Shown piece after piece: positions 26,472 to 34,849 of a stretch of DNA of 64,000 bases. The position numbers were made by a program, and so were the translations under genes. The notes under the pieces are model-generated. The model saw only the letters and a program-made list of their open reading frames with translations, was not told where the DNA came from and searched no databases. The stretch's first letter is position 1; every line of letters starts with the position of its first letter. Source of the DNA: Micromonospora echinospora (GTDB lineage: Bacteria > Actinomycetota > Actinomycetes > Mycobacteriales > Micromonosporaceae); NCBI RefSeq assembly GCF_014203425.1, contig NZ_JACHJC010000001.1, forward strand, positions 744,001 to 808,000. Direction: 5' to 3'.

Positions 26472-28988
26472 TCAGAGGCGGGGATCGACGGGCTCGGACT
26501 CGCAGGCGAGGATCGCGAACACCAGCTCGTGGCGACGCCAGAGCGGCGCGTCCTCGGCCAGCGCGTCCAGGGCGGCCAGGCCCAGGCCGTGCTCGCGCAG
26601 CGCGAGCCCGCGCTTGCGGCCCAGCGAGCGACGGCGCAGCGCGGCGAGCTGACCCGCCTCCGTGTAGCCGGGACCGTAGATGATCCGCAGGTACTCGCGG
26701 CCCCGGCACTTGATCCCCGGCTGCAGCAGCGAGCCCTTCGGGCCACGGGCGGCCAGGCCTGCGTACGGCTTCACCACCATGCCCTCGCCGCCGGCCGCGG
26801 TGAGCGCCAGCCACCACTCGGTCGCCTCCGCCACCGCCGCCTCGTCGGCCAGCTCCACCACCCGCCGACGGGTCGGCGTGAAGAACTCCGGGTCGGCGGC
26901 GCAGAGCCGGTCGGCCAGCGCCAGGTGCCAGCCGTGGTCGCGGTCGGCGTAGCTCACCCCGGCCCCGGCCAGCACCGCGAACGGCGCCAGCGTCACCCCG
27001 CGCAGCCCGTCGGTCGGCCGGACGTACGCCCGGTACGCCGCCGAGTAGGCGGTGACCTCGGCGGCCCGGTCGGCCATCCGGGCGTGCAGCCCGTCCACCG
27101 GCAGCCCGCGCCCGGCGGCGGTGTCCAGCGCGGCGAGCACCGCCGGCAGCGCCGCCCGCCCCGCCGCGCCGACCCCGGCGTACTGCTCGCGGATCAGCCC
27201 GCTCGCCTTCGCCGACCAGGGCAGCAGCTCGGCGTCGAGCAGCAGCCAGTCGGTGCCCAGCTCGGCCCAGAGACCGGCGGCGGTGACCGCGGCGCGCACC
27301 CGCGCCAGCAGCTCGCCGTCGAGCGGCGGGTCGAAGAACGGCCTACCGGTACGGGTGTGCACCACCCCGCCGTCGAACCGGCCCGGCTCCCGCTCCACGA
27401 GCACAACCGCTCGCGAGCCCATGTGCTTCTCCTCGCAGACCACCCGGTCGACACCGGCAGCCCGGTAGTCGGCGAACGCCTCGGCCGGGTGCTCCAGGAA
27501 CCCCTCGACTGTCGACGTGGAGCAGGGCGCCATGGTCGGCGGCAGCCACACCAGCCGGCCCGGGTCGACGGCGAACCGGCTCATCACCTCCAGCGCGGCG
27601 GCGGCGTTCTCGGCCGGCACTGTCAGCGACCCGTACTGGTGGGTCACGTGGCGTCGCCCGGTCACGTCGGCCAGGTCCAGCACGGTGTCCGGCCGCGTCG
27701 GCGCGACCGGGACCAGCGGCCGGGCCGGGGCGTACCACTCCTTCACCGCCGGTACGGCGACCAGCTCCTTCTCCGGGTAGCGCAGCGCGGTGAGCTTCCC
27801 GCCGAACACGCAACCGGTGTCCAGGCAGATGGTGTTGTTCACCCACTCCGGCTCGGGAGTCGGCGTGTGCCCGTACACGACCATGGCCGAGCCCCGGTAG
27901 TCCCGCGCCCATGGGTAACGCACCGGCAGGCCGTACTCGTCGGTCTCGCCGGTGGTCTCGCCGTACAGCGCGAACGACCGCACCCGGCCGGACGCCCGCC
28001 CGTGGTACGCCTCCTTCAGTCCGGCGTGCGCCACCACCAGCCGGCCGCCGTCGAGCACGAAGTGGCTGACCAGTCCGTCGATGAACGTCTCCACCCCGGC
28101 GACGAACTCCGGCGGCTCGGTGGCGAGCTGCTCCATCGTCTCGGCCAGGCCGTGGGTCAGCCGGACGTCCCGGCCGCGCAGCTTGCGCAGCAGCTTCTGC
28201 TCGTGGTTGCCCGGCACGCAGATCGCGTGGCCGGCCGCCACCATGCCCATCACCAGGCGGAGCACGCCGGGCGAGTCCGGGCCGCGGTCCACCAGGTCAC
28301 CGACGAACACCGCGGTACGCCCCGACGGGTGCGCCGCGTCCACCGGGCGGCCCGCGTCGTCGCGGCGCAGCACGTAGCCGAGCCGGGACAGCAGCGCCTC
28401 CAGCTCGGCACGGCAGCCGTGCACGTCCCCGACCACGTCGAACGGCCCGGTCAGCTCGCGCCGGTCGTTGAACATCTTCTCGTAGCGGATCTCCGCGGCG
28501 TCGATCTCCTCCACCCCGCGCAGCACGTGCACCTTGCGGAAGCCCTCGCGGGCCAGCCGCCCGAAAGACTGCCGCAGGTCGCGGCGCATCCGGTTGAGCA
28601 CCTGCCGGCCGAACGTGCGGTCGGCGCGAGCCTCGGTACGCTCCCAGGCCACCGCCTCCGGCACGTCCAGCACGATCGCCACCGGCAGCACGTCGTGTTC
28701 CCGGGCGACCCGGATCAGCCCGGCGCGGGCGTGCGGCTGGAGGTTCGTCGCGTCGACCACTGTCAGCAGTCCCCGCCGCAGCCGGATGGCGGCGACGTGG
28801 TGCAGCGCGTCGAACGCGTCGGCGGACGCCGACTGGTCGTTCTCGTCGTCGGCGACCAGCCCACGGAACGTGTCCGAGGAGAGCACCTGGCTGGGCGCGA
28901 AGTGCCGCCGGGCGAACGTCGACTTGCCGGAGCCGGAGACGCCGACGAGCGCCACCAGTGCCAGCTCGGGGATGTCCAGGACGGTCAT
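26472..28988 (-). CDS. pnkp: Polynucleotide kinase-phosphatase Pnkp (RNA repair)
   Basis: 838 residues with three catalytic modules. An N-terminal 5' kinase has the P-loop GVSGSGKST (16-24). A central binuclear metallophosphoesterase (2',3' phosphatase) has GDVHG (about 187-191), GDLVDRG (about 230-236) and GNHE (about 260-263). A C-terminal ligase-like adenylyltransferase has its nucleotidyl lysine in K521-HMGSR. This matches bacterial Pnkp (about 870 residues in Clostridium thermocellum). It heals and, with Hen1, seals RNAs cut by ribotoxins, adding a protective 2'-O-methyl group. The start overlaps the hen1 stop by four bases. Confidence 0.96.
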   Translation of the reverse strand: MTVLDIPELALVALVGVSGSGKSTFARRHFAPSQVLSSDTFRGLVADDENDQSASADAFDALHHVAAIRLRRGLLTVVDATNLQPHARAGLIRVAREHDVLPVAIVLDVPEAVAWERTEARADRTFGRQVLNRMRRDLRQSFGRLAREGFRKVHVLRGVEEIDAAEIRYEKMFNDRRELTGPFDVVGDVHGCRAELEALLSRLGYVLRRDDAGRPVDAAHPSGRTAVFVGDLVDRGPDSPGVLRLVMGMVAAGHAICVPGNHEQKLLRKLRGRDVRLTHGLAETMEQLATEPPEFVAGVETFIDGLVSHFVLDGGRLVVAHAGLKEAYHGRASGRVRSFALYGETTGETDEYGLPVRYPWARDYRGSAMVVYGHTPTPEPEWVNNTICLDTGCVFGGKLTALRYPEKELVAVPAVKEWYAPARPLVPVAPTRPDTVLDLADVTGRRHVTHQYGSLTVPAENAAAALEVMSRFAVDPGRLVWLPPTMAPCSTSTVEGFLEHPAEAFADYRAAGVDRVVCEEKHMGSRAVVLVEREPGRFDGGVVHTRTGRPFFDPPLDGELLARVRAAVTAAGLWAELGTDWLLLDAELLPWSAKASGLIREQYAGVGAAGRAALPAVLAALDTAAGRGLPVDGLHARMADRAAEVTAYSAAYRAYVRPTDGLRGVTLAPFAVLAGAGVSYADRDHGWHLALADRLCAADPEFFTPTRRRVVELADEAAVAEATEWWLALTAAGGEGMVVKPYAGLAARGPKGSLLQPGIKCRGREYLRIIYGPGYTEAGQLAALRRRSLGRKRGLALREHGLGLAALDALAEDAPLWRRHELVFAILACESEPVDPRL

Positions 28989-30451
28989 CGGTTCGTCGCC
29001 TCCTTCCGGTCGTTGCTGGTGTTCTCATCGCGGTCGGCGCGGGTGAGCACCGCCATCTGGGTCGGCGCGCCCACCTCCGGGTCGTCGTCGCCGACACCGC
29101 CGAGCACCGCCGTGTAGCCGTGCGCCGCCGCCACCCGCTCCACCCAGGCGGCGAACTCGGCACGGGACCACTCGAACCGGTGGTCCGCGTGCCGGAACCG
29201 GCCCGGCCCGAGCCCCTCGTAGCGGACGTTGTACTCGACGTTCGGGGTGGTCACCACCACCGTGCCCGGCCGGGCGTGACCGAACACCGCGTCCTCAAGC
29301 GCCGGCAGGCGCGGCGGATCGAGGTGTTCGACGACCTCCATCAGCACCGCCGCGTCGTACCCCCGGAGCCGGTCGTCTCGGTACGTCAGCGCCGACTGCC
29401 ACAGCCGGATCCGGTCCCGCTGCCGCTCCGGCAGCCGGTCCAGGCGCAGCCGCCGGGCCGCCAGGCCGAGCGACCGGTCGGACACGTCGACGCCCACCAC
29501 CTCGGTGAACCGCCGGTCGGCGACGAGCGCGGTGAGCAGCGCGCCGCCACCGCAGCCCAGGTCCAGCACCCGGCTCGCGCCACTGTCCCGCAGCGCGGTG
29601 AGCACCGCCTCGCGTCGCCGTACCGCCAGTGACGCGCGGCGGACGTCCTCCGCCACCGGGGCTTCTCCGGGCGCGGGGTCGATGCTGTCGTCTGCGGGCG
29701 GCTCGTCGGCCAGGCGCAGTTCGGTCAGGCGGGCCATCGCCACGCCCGCGAGCGCCCGGCGGTGTGCCAGGTAGCGCCGCGTGATCAGGGCCCGCTCCGG
29801 ATGACCGGCCAGCCAGCCGGCACCCGCGCGCAGCAGCTTGTCCACCTCGTCCGGCGCCACCCAGTAGTGCTTCGCGTCGTCGAGCACCGGCAGCAGCACG
29901 TACAGGTGGTTGAGGGCGTCCGCGAGCCGCAGCGTGCCGGTCAGCGTCAGGTCGACGTAGCGGCTGTCGCCCCAATCCGGGTACGTCTCGTCGAGCGGGA
30001 TCGGGGTGGCCGTCACGGTCCAGCCCAGCGGGGCGAAGATCCGTACCGCCAGCTCCGCGCCGCCCCGGCAGCGCAGCACCGGCACCCGTACGGTCAGCGG
30101 GATCGCGGTCGCGGCCAGTTCGGGACGGTCACGCGACTCGCCGCGCAGGGCGGAGCGGAACACCTTCGACAGCGCCGACGAGAGCAGGCTGGAGGCCGCG
30201 TACGGGCGGTCGTTGACGTACTGCCCGAGCGCGAAGCCCTCCGGCGCGCGGTTCCGACGGCCGCCGCCCAGCTTGAGCGGATCGACCTCGACCAGCAGCG
30301 CCGCCGTGCAGCGCGCCTCGTCCGCCTCCGGGTAGAACACATGCGCGGTGCCGGCGGGCAGATCGAAGGTCTGCACGCGGTCCGGATGCTTCACCAGGAG
30401 GTGGCCGAGGTCGGTTGCGGGGCGGTGGGTCGTGGTCAGGGTCAGCAGCAC
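28985..30451 (-). CDS. hen1: 3' terminal RNA ribose 2'-O-methyltransferase Hen1
   Basis: 488 residues. An N-terminal half specific to bacterial Hen1 (residues 1-240) supports Pnkp ligase activity. The C-terminal methyltransferase has the SAM loop VLDLGCGGGALLTAL (about 295-309), the metal-binding EVVEH (about 372-376) and the downstream HRFEW histidine of the Hen1 family. It methylates the 2'-OH at the RNA cut before ligation. GTG start with only a weak GAGAG upstream. It is the first gene of the two-gene repair operon and is preceded by a large inverted repeat at 30490-30565. Confidence 0.96.
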   Translation of the reverse strand: MLLTLTTTHRPATDLGHLLVKHPDRVQTFDLPAGTAHVFYPEADEARCTAALLVEVDPLKLGGGRRNRAPEGFALGQYVNDRPYAASSLLSSALSKVFRSALRGESRDRPELAATAIPLTVRVPVLRCRGGAELAVRIFAPLGWTVTATPIPLDETYPDWGDSRYVDLTLTGTLRLADALNHLYVLLPVLDDAKHYWVAPDEVDKLLRAGAGWLAGHPERALITRRYLAHRRALAGVAMARLTELRLADEPPADDSIDPAPGEAPVAEDVRRASLAVRRREAVLTALRDSGASRVLDLGCGGGALLTALVADRRFTEVVGVDVSDRSLGLAARRLRLDRLPERQRDRIRLWQSALTYRDDRLRGYDAAVLMEVVEHLDPPRLPALEDAVFGHARPGTVVVTTPNVEYNVRYEGLGPGRFRHADHRFEWSRAEFAAWVERVAAAHGYTAVLGGVGDDDPEVGAPTQMAVLTRADRDENTSNDRKEATNR

Positions 30452-30489
30452 TTGTCGATGATCTCTCGGTTTGTTGGTCTGTGTCGTGG

Positions 30490-30565
30490 GGGTTTCCGGG
30501 GGAGCCCGACCCGCGCAGGGATCAAGCCTGACCGCCCGGAGCGGGTCGGGCTCCCCCGGAAACCC
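30490..30565. repeat. 25-bp perfect inverted repeat upstream of hen1
   Basis: Arms at 30490-30514 and 30541-30565 are perfect inverted complements over 25 bases with a 26-base loop. The outer end is GGGTTTCCGGGG and the inner end is CCGACCCGC. On the hen1 strand it lies about 39 bases before the start codon, between the terminator of the preceding gene and hen1. It could be a leader structure or a small palindromic element. Confidence 0.9.
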
Positions 30566-30621
30566 GACCTGGTCCGGCTTGTCTCATCCGTGCTGCTGGG
30601 TGTCTTTCGCTTCTATGTGGC

Positions 30622-30654
30622 GGTGCCCCGCCGACCTTTGGTCGACGGGGCACC
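30622..30654 (-). terminator. Terminator after LPXTG protein gene
   Basis: A 15-bp stem with one mismatch (GGTGCCCCG/CGGGGCACC plus CGACC/GGTCG) around a 3-base loop. It lies 13 bases downstream of the minus-strand stop codon. Confidence 0.85.
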
Positions 30655-30667
30655 TTTGTGCTTCGGG

Positions 30668-32242
30668 TCAGGCTACGAAGCGGGTCCTGCGGCGGCGGGT
30701 CAGCACGTAGCCGACCGCGCCGGCGGCGAGCAGCAGCGCGCCGACGCCGGCGATCAGGCCGGTGGAGGAACCGGTGATCGGCAGCGTGCCGCCGTCACCG
30801 CCACCCTGGCCACCGTCGCCGCCACCCGGCGCCGCGTTGACGACGACCTTGGCGGTGTCGTTGGCCGGCTTCAGGTCACGGTAGAAGCCACCGTCGCACT
30901 CGCACGGCACGTTGATCTTCACGAGGCCGGTGTCGTTGGCGATCACCTTGTCGATCTTCAGGCCGAAGTCGAGCGTGACGGTCTCGCCGGCCTTCAGCAG
31001 CGAGCCGAAGTAGCAGCGGTAGTGACGCCCACCCGGCTGGCCGGGCTCACCCCACTCGTCGCCCTTGACCGGGAAGCAGTTCTCCGGAACGGCCGTCGTG
31101 GTGGTGCCCTTCGGCACGTCGAAGGTCAGGTAGGTGACCGAGCTGCCGGAACGGCTGTAGTCGAGGGTGGCCGGGCCGTTGTTGCGCAGACCGATGGCCG
31201 CCTTGACCGTCGCGCCGGCCTTGCCGGTCACGGCGGCGCCGAGCGCCTCCAGGTCGGTGCCGTTGTTGCCGGTGACCTTCACCTCGAGGTACGTGCCGTT
31301 GTTCTCCGGCCGGGGGTCGGCCTGGAAGCCCCGCGCCGTGGCCTTGCCGGCGGCCTCGGCCAGCGTCAGCTTGCCGTCGGTGCCCGGCTCGCCGATGGTC
31401 ACGTCGTAGTTGTCGAGGTAGCCCTCGAAGTCCTCGAACTCGTTCGGCGTCATCCAGATGATCTCGCCGTACTTGGAGCCGGGCGCCATGCTGTCCGCGC
31501 CGAGCGCGTACGGCAGGGTCGCGCCGAACGTACCGCCGGCGGGAAGCTCCTCGTCGAACCGGCAGGTGCGCAGCTCGTCGCCGACGTACGTGCAGTTGCT
31601 GTAGTGCTTGGTGGAGTTCAGGCCGTAGTCGTTGTAGAAGATGACGGCGGCGCCCTTGGCGGTTGTCTCGCCGACGTTCGTCACCTTCAGCGGCGCGGTG
31701 AAGCTCTTGCCGGGGGCGGCAGACACCGTGGTCTCCGGGCCGGCCGCCAGGTCGACGCCCTCACCGACGCGCACCTTGGCCTCGTGCGAGACGCCGTCGA
31801 AGCCGTTCGCCGACAGCGTCACCTTGATCGTGCCGGCGTCGCCGTCCGCGGCCTTGTCGGTGGCCTTGATCTGCACCGGGAAGAGCCCGCCATGGCCCCA
31901 CTCGTCGACCTCCACCTCCCACGGCGACGTGCACACGAGCACGTTCGCGGAGGGCGAGGTGCAGTCGGCGGAGGTGTCCTCATCCTTGCCGACAGTCACC
32001 TTGCCGGCGAGGCCGGTGAAGTCGTAGCGGACGGTGAGGTCGTGCAGCACGACCGGGGCCGAGCTGTGGACGGTGCTGGACTCGATCTTGCCGTCCGAAT
32101 CGGTGGCGATCGTCGTGTCGCCGAAGTAGACGCCGAGCTTGACCTTGGGGTCCGCCGCGAAGCCGGGTGTGGCGGAGGCTGCGACGAACGCGCCTGCGAC
32201 GCCCAACCCGGCGAGCAGACGCCGGCTGGAGTTGCTGAGCAT
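30668..32242 (-). CDS. LPXTG-type cell-wall-anchored surface protein
   Basis: 524 residues. A signal peptide (RRLLAGLGVAGAFVAASATPGFA) cleaves after an Ala-x-Ala-like site. The long beta-rich ectodomain resembles stacked Ig-like or DUF11-like domains (VTNVGETTAKGAAVIFYND; IGLRNNGPATLDYSRSG). A Gly/Asp-rich spacer leads to the sorting signal LPITG, a hydrophobic helix (GLIAGVGALLLAAGAVGYVL) and an RRRRTR tail. A sortase would link it to peptidoglycan; no sortase gene is in the window. A strong GGGAGGA ribosome site precedes the ATG. It is divergent from the SigE gene. Confidence 0.9.
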   Translation of the reverse strand: MLSNSSRRLLAGLGVAGAFVAASATPGFAADPKVKLGVYFGDTTIATDSDGKIESSTVHSSAPVVLHDLTVRYDFTGLAGKVTVGKDEDTSADCTSPSANVLVCTSPWEVEVDEWGHGGLFPVQIKATDKAADGDAGTIKVTLSANGFDGVSHEAKVRVGEGVDLAAGPETTVSAAPGKSFTAPLKVTNVGETTAKGAAVIFYNDYGLNSTKHYSNCTYVGDELRTCRFDEELPAGGTFGATLPYALGADSMAPGSKYGEIIWMTPNEFEDFEGYLDNYDVTIGEPGTDGKLTLAEAAGKATARGFQADPRPENNGTYLEVKVTGNNGTDLEALGAAVTGKAGATVKAAIGLRNNGPATLDYSRSGSSVTYLTFDVPKGTTTTAVPENCFPVKGDEWGEPGQPGGRHYRCYFGSLLKAGETVTLDFGLKIDKVIANDTGLVKINVPCECDGGFYRDLKPANDTAKVVVNAAPGGGDGGQGGGDGGTLPITGSSTGLIAGVGALLLAAGAVGYVLTRRRRTRFVA

Positions 32243-32286
32243 GTGGGGGGTCCTCCCGTGGGGGTGATCAGGTGGAGCCCACGGAG

Positions 32287-32303
32287 CTTAAAGATTCCTT
32301 AAG
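32287..32303. promoter_or_regulatory. CTTAA-N7-TTAAG inverted repeat
   Basis: An AT-rich dyad lies in the divergent region between the LPXTG gene (45 bases away) and the SigE gene (107 bases away). It may be an operator or overlap the promoter of the surface protein. No regulator is assigned. Confidence 0.4.
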
Positions 32304-32409
32304 GGATCGCGTTGTCCCAGATGATGAATATTGACCGAACGGATGATCGTCGTCGCCGCAATGTTCCAGCTGCCCGGGACCGTCCTTCAAACGGACACCG
32401 GGAGGTGCA

Positions 32410-32892
32410 GTGACGTACGAGGAGTTCGCCGACGCGCGGTTGGGCGCCCTGCTGCGGTACGCGGTCATGCTGACCGGAGACCCGCACCAGGCCCAGGACC
32501 TGGTGCAGGAAACCATGGTCCGGGTCCAGCTCCACTGGCGGCGGGTGGCTCGCAGCGACGTCCCGGAGCGGTACGTGCGCCGCATGCTCACCAACCAGTT
32601 CATCGACTGGCGGCGCGGCTCGTGGGCGCGGCGGGTGCTGCTGCGCGGCGAGGTCGACGACTCGGTGCCCGCCACGGCCGACCACGCCCAGTCCACCGTG
32701 GACCGGGACCAGGTCCGGTCCTGGCTGTCCCGGTTGCCCCGGCGGCAGCGCGCCGCCCTGGTGCTGCGCTACTACGAGGACCTGCCGGACGGGGAGATAG
32801 CCGAGATTCTCGGCTGCGCCGTGGGCACCGTCCGGTCCAGTATCTCGCGCGCGCTGGCCACCCTCCGAGCCGAACTCGTGGAGGTCTCCTGA
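32410..32892 (+). CDS. SigE-family RNA polymerase sigma factor
   Basis: 160 residues. Region 2 (ALLRYAVMLTGDPHQAQDLVQE, partly VRVQLHWRRV) and region 4 (LPRRQRAALVLRYYEDLPDGEI, then GTVRSSISRAL) are present and region 3 is absent. This is the actinobacterial SigE subgroup of ECF factors. GTG start behind GGGAGGTGCA. The stop overlaps the next start (TGATG), so the LCP protein downstream is probably its regulator or target. Confidence 0.92.
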   Translation: MTYEEFADARLGALLRYAVMLTGDPHQAQDLVQETMVRVQLHWRRVARSDVPERYVRRMLTNQFIDWRRGSWARRVLLRGEVDDSVPATADHAQSTVDRDQVRSWLSRLPRRQRAALVLRYYEDLPDGEIAEILGCAVGTVRSSISRALATLRAELVEVS

Positions 32893-33944
32893 TGATCGAG
32901 GACGAACTGCGGGCCGCGTTCGCCCGCATCGAGGAGTCGACCCCGCCCGTCGGCCCGGTCCGGGCCGCCGTCGACCAAGCGGTGATCACTCGCCGTCGAC
33001 GCCGCCGGCGGGTACGCCTGGCCGGCACGGCGCTGGCGGTCGCCGCCGTCGCGCTCGTCGGCTTCACCGCCATGGCGCCCCGGCCACCGGCGCCCACGGC
33101 GGCACCCATGCTCGCCACGCCGGAGCCGGAGCCCGGCGGCGCGTTGAACGTGCTGCTGCTCGGCGTCGACCAGGCCGCCGGCAGCCGCCGTGCCGACTCG
33201 ATCCTGCTGGTGCACGTGCCGGCCGACCGGAGCCGGCTCTTCCTGGTGTCGCTCCCGCGCGACCTGCTGGTGCCCATGCCGCCGCAAGGCGGGCTGGAGA
33301 AACTCAACGCGACCTTCTCCCGCGCCGCCGGTTCGGGCACCGACCTGGCCGCCGGCTTCCGGGCGACCCGCCAGGCGGTCGCCCGGCTGACCGGGGTACG
33401 CGTCGACGCCGGCGCGGTGCTCACGTACCCGGGGGCACGTGCGTTGACCGACGCGGTCGGCGGCGTACCGGTCTGCCTGCCGGAGCCGGTTCGCTCGGTG
33501 CACACCGAGCGGCGTTTCCCGTCCGGATGCCAGCGGCTCGACGGCGCGGCGGCGGTGGACCTGCTGCGGCAGCGGTACGGCCTGCCCGACGGCGGACTGG
33601 ACCGCGACCGCAACGCGGCGCGCTACGCCGCCGGCCTGCTCCACCAGATGCGGGAGCAGGGGACGGCGACGGACCCGGCGCAACTCGGCCGGCTGCTCCT
33701 GCGGGTCGGATCGGACGTCACTGTCGACACCGGCGACCTGTCGCTGTCGGCGCTGGTGGCCGCGAGCAGCCGCGCAGCCGCGGCGGAGCCGGTCGCGGTT
33801 GCCTTCCCGGTGCTCGCCGAGTGGAACGGTCGCGGCTACGAGCCGGACCCGGAACTCACCCCGGGGCTCCTGGACGCGCTGCGGGCCGACCGGCTGGGGG
33901 AGTGGGCCGTTGCCCACCCGGCCTGGGTCACCAGCCTGCGGTGA
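32892..33944 (+). CDS. LytR-CpsA-Psr protein with anti-sigma-like N-terminus
   Basis: 350 residues. The cytosolic N-terminus (LRAAFARIEESTPPVGPVRAA) and Arg-rich stop, followed by one helix (LAGTALAVAAVALVGFTAM), resemble anti-sigma partners of SigE factors. The ectodomain is an LCP domain: NVLLLGVD, RADSILLVHV, LVSLPRDLLVPMP and LDRDRNAARY. LCP enzymes transfer polyprenyl-linked glycopolymers to peptidoglycan. The fusion of both features with an overlapping sigma gene suggests a wall-responsive switch; this is inference. Confidence 0.88.
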   Translation: MIEDELRAAFARIEESTPPVGPVRAAVDQAVITRRRRRRRVRLAGTALAVAAVALVGFTAMAPRPPAPTAAPMLATPEPEPGGALNVLLLGVDQAAGSRRADSILLVHVPADRSRLFLVSLPRDLLVPMPPQGGLEKLNATFSRAAGSGTDLAAGFRATRQAVARLTGVRVDAGAVLTYPGARALTDAVGGVPVCLPEPVRSVHTERRFPSGCQRLDGAAAVDLLRQRYGLPDGGLDRDRNAARYAAGLLHQMREQGTATDPAQLGRLLLRVGSDVTVDTGDLSLSALVAASSRAAAAEPVAVAFPVLAEWNGRGYEPDPELTPGLLDALRADRLGEWAVAHPAWVTSLR

Positions 33945-33956
33945 CCCGGTGCCGGA

Positions 33957-34166
33957 TCAGCGGTAGTCGTCCTCGTCGGCGGTGACGACGCGGGCCTGCT
34001 CCATGGCGTCCCAGTCGTCGACCTCCATGCCGCGACGCGGCTCGCCGTCGCTGTCGTCGGTCACCGTGGTGGCCTGCTCGACCGCGTCGGCCGGTTCGGC
34101 CTCCAGATCCCGCTCCTCCGGGGCGAGGTGGTCACTGGGCGCGAAGTCCTCGTCGGGCTGACCCAT
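33957..34166 (-). CDS. Small acidic hypothetical protein
   Basis: 69 residues, strongly acidic and without hydrophobic segments (MGQPDEDFAPSDHLAPEE; MEVDDWDAMEQARVVTADED). It ends 12 bases from the convergent LCP gene. Codon bias looks normal, with a GGGAGGGAC ribosome site upstream. Probably intrinsically disordered. Function is unknown. Confidence 0.65.
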   Translation of the reverse strand: MGQPDEDFAPSDHLAPEERDLEAEPADAVEQATTVTDDSDGEPRRGMEVDDWDAMEQARVVTADEDDYR

Positions 34167-34303
34167 CGTCCCTCCCTGATCTCCGTGCGGGCATCGTCCC
34201 CACCACCGTACGGGCTGGTCCGGGCCGCCGCTGGGTGGCGGGCGGAACGCCGAGTCGGCGATTGTCCCGCTCCCGGCGCGCGGCCGGTGCCAGGATGGTT
34301 GCC

Positions 34304-34687
34304 ATGGGCTTTCTGATCCGACTGGCGATCACCGCTGTCGCGTTGTGGATCGCGACGCTGATCGTGCCCGGGGTGGACGTGAGCGGCCGTAACACCGGCA
34401 ACAACGTGCTCACCCTGATCGTGGTGGCGCTGGTCTTCGGTGTGGTCAACGCGGTGCTCAAGCCGCTCATCAAGGTGTTCGGCTGCGTGTTCTACCTGCT
34501 CACGCTCGGCCTGTTCGCGCTCGTGGTGAACGCCCTGCTGTTCCTGCTGACCGACTGGATCGCCGGCGTGCTGAAGCTGCCCTTCCACGTGGACGGGTTC
34601 TGGGCCGCCTTCTGGGGCGCCATCGTGGTGGCGGTGGTGAGCTGGCTGATCAGCGTCGTCGTGCCGGACCGGCTGGAGAATCGGTGA
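34304..34687 (+). CDS. Phage-holin-4-like membrane protein (PF04020 type)
   Basis: 127 residues and four transmembrane helices (LIRLAITAVALWIATLIVPG, VLTLIVVALVFGVVNAVLKP, FYLLTLGLFALVVNALLFLL, FWGAIVVAVVSWLISVVVP). Matches the small phage_holin_4_2 family common in bacterial chromosomes, where it is not linked to phage. ATG at 34304 behind CAGGA. Monocistronic as far as visible. The physiological role is unknown. Confidence 0.85.
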   Translation: MGFLIRLAITAVALWIATLIVPGVDVSGRNTGNNVLTLIVVALVFGVVNAVLKPLIKVFGCVFYLLTLGLFALVVNALLFLLTDWIAGVLKLPFHVDGFWAAFWGAIVVAVVSWLISVVVPDRLENR

Positions 34688-34849
34688 GCGGCGTCCGGGC
34701 CGGTTGTGCCCCGCTCGCGCTCCTACGGGATACTGCCCGCGGTGGACAGCGCGGTCCGGCGCACCCGTGGACGTCAGCGGCCGGAACGGTCGCCTCCATG
34801 GAAGACAGCGGCCTGCACGGCCGAGAGCGGTAAGTAAGGAGCGTTCGAC

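Noticed and set aside
34304..34687. Prophage remnant (holin)
   Set aside because: This small holin-like family is common in chromosomes and no other phage gene lies near.
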